Positions 13,745 through 16,535 of a DNA stretch of 16,535 nt are shown piece after piece. Source of the DNA: JABACD01 sp047639675 (lineage in GTDB: Bacteria; Planctomycetota; UBA1135; GCA-002686595); contig JBLIOI010000108.1 of assembly GCA_047639675.1 (NCBI GenBank), positions 1-16,535 of the forward strand, written 5' to 3'. A program made the translations under genes and the position numbers. The notes under the pieces were generated by a model that was given only the letters and a program-made list of their open reading frames with translations, had not been told where the DNA came from and did not search any database. Every line of letters begins with the position of its first letter. Position 1 is the first letter of the stretch.

Positions 13745-14314
13745 ATGATCGACACCAGCAATCTAAAAAAGGGCGTGTGCCTCGTCTTCAAAAACGCACC
13801 AATGATCGTCCAACACATGACCACCTCGACGCCCACGGCGCGCGGCGGCAACACGATCTACAAGACCAAGCTCAAGAACCTGATCACCGGTCAGATTCTG
13901 AACGAGTCCTTCCGCAGCGGCGAGAAGTTTGAGGAAGCGGACATGGAGTACCATGATTGCGGCTTCATGTATTCCGACGGAACGGAATGGCACTTCATCG
14001 ACAATGTGACCTTTGAGCAGTTTGCCTTCAAGGCGGACGACCTTGGCGACGATGTCGGCTATATCTGCGACGGTGTCGCAGGTGTGCAGGCGATGGTGAT
14101 CGACGGAAACGTCGTCAGTATTCAACTGCCGCTCAGCGTCGACATGATCGTCGCCGAATGTGATCCGATCATCAAAGGCGCGACGGCCAAGGCTCAATTG
14201 AAGTCGGCCAAAATGGAGACTGGCCTGGAAGTGATGGTTCCGCCCTACCTTGCATCTGGCGAGAAGATCCGCGTCGATACGCGTGACGGACACTTCATCG
14301 AGAGAGTGAAGTAG
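13745..14314 (+). CDS. efpL: Elongation factor P-like protein of the EfpL (YeiP) type
   Basis: A 189-residue three-domain translation factor that helps ribosomes through polyproline stalls. The tip loop reads STPTARGGNTIYK (residues 28-40), matching the SPTARGAATLYK loop of E. coli YeiP/EfpL with Arg33 at the tip. Canonical EF-P has a modified Lys or a rhamnosylated Arg in a shorter PG-type loop. The C-terminal domain has IKGATAKAQ, METGLEVMVPPYL and GEKIRVDTRDG, typical of the family. Whether it is the only EF-P in the cell cannot be told here. It lies 19 bp after mutM, with an extended -10 in between, and ends at a strong terminator. Confidence 0.88.
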   Translation: MIDTSNLKKGVCLVFKNAPMIVQHMTTSTPTARGGNTIYKTKLKNLITGQILNESFRSGEKFEEADMEYHDCGFMYSDGTEWHFIDNVTFEQFAFKADDLGDDVGYICDGVAGVQAMVIDGNVVSIQLPLSVDMIVAECDPIIKGATAKAQLKSAKMETGLEVMVPPYLASGEKIRVDTRDGHFIERVK

Positions 14315-14349
14315 AACGGAGCTCTCGCACTCACTCTCGAAATCAAGTC

Positions 14350-14376
14350 AAACGCGGACCTACTCGGTCCGCGTTT
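14350..14376. terminator. Bidirectional terminator between convergent genes
   Basis: A perfect 11-bp inverted repeat (AAACGCGGACC 14350-14360 / GGTCCGCGTTT 14366-14376) has a 5-nt loop. The plus strand has four T after GCG, serving efpL. The minus strand has TTTGACTTGATTT, serving the gene at 14360-14833, whose stop codon lies in the hairpin. Confidence 0.85.
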
Positions 14377-14833
14377 TCCATGTCTCTTGAATCTGGTTGA
14401 TGCTGGGCCATTGCTCGGCACAAAGAGACAAGTAGAGCGTCACATCCTCATGGGGGTGCTTTTCGTCCAAGGCCTTCACGGCTTCCCCAATCTTGGTGCC
14501 GTCGGGCTGAGATTCGTCCGTGTTCTGGATCATGCCATCCTCGTGCTCAACGCCGGTCAGGTCCAAGAAGCCCGTGACGAGCTCTTTGTGGTCCTTGATC
14601 AGGTAGCTGCCGAAGATTTCGTAGCACATCTCCGCATTGGCGGTGCTTTCCAGGAGCTGCTTGGCCTTTTTCGCCCGGCGATCGAAGGGCAGCTTGCGAA
14701 TCGCGTGGGGGCGGAATTTCATAGCCTTGGCCACTTCATTGTCCATCGGACCGAATCCTTGCTGCTCGAGGGCTGAGTAGATGGTCAGGAAGCGAGCGTC
14801 GTCCATCTTTTTGAGTTGCTCGATTACTTGCAT
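14360..14833 (-). CDS. Conserved-looking hypothetical protein, convergent with efpL
   Basis: A 157-residue soluble protein with no signal peptide or membrane segment. The N-terminal half is basic and helical (around MKFRPHAIRKLPFDRRAKKAKQLL), the middle has YEIFGSYLIKDHKELVTGFLDLTGVEHEDG, and the C-terminal part is acidic with DVTLYLSLCAEQWPSI. The FRPHAIRKLPFDRRA and HKELVTGFLDLTGVEHEDG stretches look like conserved motifs of an uncharacterised family, but I cannot name it. No partner gene on its strand nearby. The stop TAG at 14360-14362 lies inside the shared terminator hairpin. Confidence 0.75.
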   Translation of the reverse strand: MQVIEQLKKMDDARFLTIYSALEQQGFGPMDNEVAKAMKFRPHAIRKLPFDRRAKKAKQLLESTANAEMCYEIFGSYLIKDHKELVTGFLDLTGVEHEDGMIQNTDESQPDGTKIGEAVKALDEKHPHEDVTLYLSLCAEQWPSINQIQETWKTRTE

Positions 14834-14955
14834 GATTGGGTGTTCGCTAGGAATAATGGGTGGCAGGATCCGTGGGTGGCCGAGAAGTCTATCAAGCCCA
14901 CAGTCGATCGGGGAGGGTATGATCTTGCTCCCCAGAATCCGCTAGAACTAGACCG

Positions 14956-15696
14956 ATGCAGTTAGACAAATTTCGCCTGGTAGGCACCGCAGACGACGAG
15001 AGAGAGGCCTTCGGAAGGCTCGTACAGGACATCGATTACGTCCCCGGAGCCATCCTCTACTCAGAGATGCTCTTCATGAAGGCGGGCATGTCTCAGTTCG
15101 AGCCCCTGCGCGTGATCGAGGCCGGTCGTGGCGCGGGCGTGAGCACAGAGATCCTGGCCCGCTGTTTCCCTGACATGCCCATCATCAGCGTCGAGCGCGA
15201 TGCCAAGGCGCCCGGCGCCGAAGCCGCCAAGGCGCGCCTAGGAACCTACACCGATGTCGACTGCCGCTTCGGCGATCCATCGGAAGTCCTGCTCGAGATC
15301 GCCAAGCCGGGCGACATCGCCCTGATCGGCGACCCCGGAGGCTTCGCAGGCTTGAAGCTGATGCTCAAACTGCTCGCCACGCGCAAGTTCGACCTGGCCT
15401 TCCTTCACGGCATTCGCCCCGATACTCCCGAGCGCGCCTTCCTAAACAAGCACCTGCCCGAGACTTGCTTCAGCGACGACCCGGACTTCGCCGAGGTCGT
15501 GCACGAGCTCGACGCAAAAGCAAAGAGCAGCCTGCCCGCCGACAGCCAATACGAATCCACCCGCGGCAAGTTCGGCTACGGACTGTCGCTAGCGTGTTTG
15601 CCCTACGACGCGCGCCTCAACTACAACTCGCTAGCCCGCAAAGCCGGTACCCAAGCCCTCAAGAAAGGCATCGGCCGCTTGTTCGGCGGGAAGTAG
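14956..15696 (+). CDS. Class I SAM-dependent methyltransferase-like protein
   Basis: A 246-residue protein with a Rossmann-type start: LRVIEAGRGAGVSTEIL (51-67) resembles methyltransferase motif I, IISVERD (76-82) gives the acidic residue ending strand 2, and DVDCRFGDPSEVL (100-112) looks like the next strand and loop, followed by GDIALIGDPGG. The layout suits methyltransferases or related cephalosporin-hydroxylase-like folds. The motif has GRG where G-G-G is common, so SAM binding is likely but not certain. Substrate unknown. A basic helix (LKKGIGRLFGGK) closes the chain. It has a TAGAAC 7 nt before ATG and no Shine-Dalgarno. Monocistronic as far as visible. Confidence 0.75.
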   Translation: MQLDKFRLVGTADDEREAFGRLVQDIDYVPGAILYSEMLFMKAGMSQFEPLRVIEAGRGAGVSTEILARCFPDMPIISVERDAKAPGAEAAKARLGTYTDVDCRFGDPSEVLLEIAKPGDIALIGDPGGFAGLKLMLKLLATRKFDLAFLHGIRPDTPERAFLNKHLPETCFSDDPDFAEVVHELDAKAKSSLPADSQYESTRGKFGYGLSLACLPYDARLNYNSLARKAGTQALKKGIGRLFGGK

Positions 15697-15930
15697 CTCC
15701 TTCAGTCCCAGGCTATGGGGCCAAGTGTTCAAAGCGATGATCAAAGAGCGCAGAGCCTTGTCCGGTGCGGAGCTCTAGGCGGATAGGAAGCTGGAGTGAT
15801 CTACAGAATCGCAAGGGCTGATCTACCTCGATCCCACGTTAGATTTCGAATGTCTGGTAGCCTAGGGCGATGAGCATCAAGCACCCGGCGTCCGTGAGTA
15901 CTGCCACAAGAGGTCGGCGGTTCCTGGCGC

Positions 15931-16535
15931 TTGTTGTTAGGTGCAAGCCTCGGCTTAGCGAGTGGCGGGATGTGGTGGCTCTATCAAGCCAGTCCGCCGC
16001 CGATTGAGATAGAGATAGGAACCTCTCCCCCGGCTACAGGCCAGTTCTTGAAGGTCGACCTTCGCGTGGAAGATCGAATCGCCGAGATTGGTAGTGAGCT
16101 TCGTGAAAATGCAGAAGCTCCTTCTTGGGCAGGCGTCTACATGACCGGGGATGGATACGAATCAGCGCACCTTCACCTTGGAATTGAAACGGGTTTTGGG
16201 TTCACGCGGATCGGTTGCGTTGGGCTCTCTAGTCAAGACTTGGGTACTGTGAGGGCCGTCGGTTCCAGGATCCTTCTCGCTGGGGAATTAGAGCCCAATC
16301 CCGGAGCAATCGAGCCTTACCCGAAGGAACTAGTTCACGTCCTTTGGGGCGAGCGAAGCTATCTGATTGCTCCCGATGAGATGATTGCCTTTGGTTGTGA
16401 CATCAACGCGGGGATTGAGCCAAGCGAGTATCCCGGTGGCATGGCTTGGCTTGCTCAATTCTTGCGCCCCTGCGGCGGACAACGCGAGCGAGCCCGAGCG
16501 CAACTAGAGCTTGCTATGTCAATTGCGCGAGGCTG
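15931..16535 (+). CDS. Membrane-anchored protein of unknown function, cut by right edge, 5' end possibly frameshifted
   Basis: The frame is open from about 15898 to the window end (over 200 codons). It begins with a hydrophobic stretch LLLGASLGLASGG-WWLY, then a proline-rich linker and a soluble part with GDGYESAHLHLGI, ELVHVLWGERSYLIAPDEMIAFGCDIN and GGMAWLAQFLRPCGG. No domain recognised. Start choice is uncertain: TTG 15931 or ATG 15970 in frame. A better-looking start is ATG 15870 in another frame, which gives a basic N-terminus followed by RRFLALVV and would join the anchor if one base near 15931-15942 were extra. So it is either a weak-start CDS or a single-base frameshift. Confidence 0.6.
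   Translation, partial: MLLGASLGLASGGMWWLYQASPPPIEIEIGTSPPATGQFLKVDLRVEDRIAEIGSELRENAEAPSWAGVYMTGDGYESAHLHLGIETGFGFTRIGCVGLSSQDLGTVRAVGSRILLAGELEPNPGAIEPYPKELVHVLWGERSYLIAPDEMIAFGCDINAGIEPSEYPGGMAWLAQFLRPCGGQRERARAQLELAMSIARG

Noticed and set aside
13047..13748. 233-codon plus-strand frame overlapping mutM
   Set aside because: Out-of-frame shadow of mutM, rich in Arg, Pro and Ala with no domain.

Overview
The window is a high-GC bacterial chromosomal segment, mostly housekeeping genes with one decayed patch. Few genes have a good Shine-Dalgarno sequence, and both strands are used. A Planctomycetota or related Gram-negative lineage is my best guess. It rests on the pair of OprO/P-type outer-membrane porins, the EfpL/YeiP-type elongation factor, the remnants of a DUF58/BatA cluster and the weak Shine-Dalgarno use. 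No 16S rRNA or other decisive marker is present, so this is inference.

Left part (1-5469, minus strand): a catalase-peroxidase (katG) runs off the left edge. It carries an N-terminal lipoprotein-type signal, and about 175 bp upstream lies a four-part dyad resembling an OxyR site. A 900-bp non-coding stretch follows, with a strong terminator and several hairpins. Two paralogous porin genes come next in tandem, separated by a very strong terminator hairpin.

Middle (5470-8387, minus strand): def and ribF form one unit. A good sigma-70-like promoter just after ribF drives tRNA-Phe(GAA), which is probably co-transcribed with a DUF971 gene, the ribosome-rescue hydrolase arfB and an unknown helical protein. 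This links peptide deformylation, flavin synthesis and ribosome rescue.

Plus-strand block (8554-11710): a TPR protein and rpsT (S20) are followed by a terminator and then a decayed region. The decayed region holds the 5' part of a membrane-protein gene broken by a stop, fused out of frame to the C-terminal part of a DUF58 protein. An intact SpoIIAA-like gene follows. On the opposite strand is an N-terminal remnant of a BatA-type protein, also with an in-frame stop. Together these look like the ruins of a MoxR/DUF58/Bat-type cluster.

Right part (11975-16535): two consecutive Fpg/Nei-family DNA glycosylase genes (a divergent one and a canonical mutM) lead into an EfpL-type elongation factor. 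A bidirectional terminator is shared with a convergent gene of unknown function. Then come a SAM-methyltransferase-like gene and a membrane-anchored protein of unknown function that is cut by the right edge and may be frameshifted at its 5' end.

I do not see a CRISPR array, transposase, prophage or recognisable defence system. The most unusual content is the predicted lipoprotein KatG with its OxyR-like site, the Bat-cluster ruin and the structured RNA around the porins.
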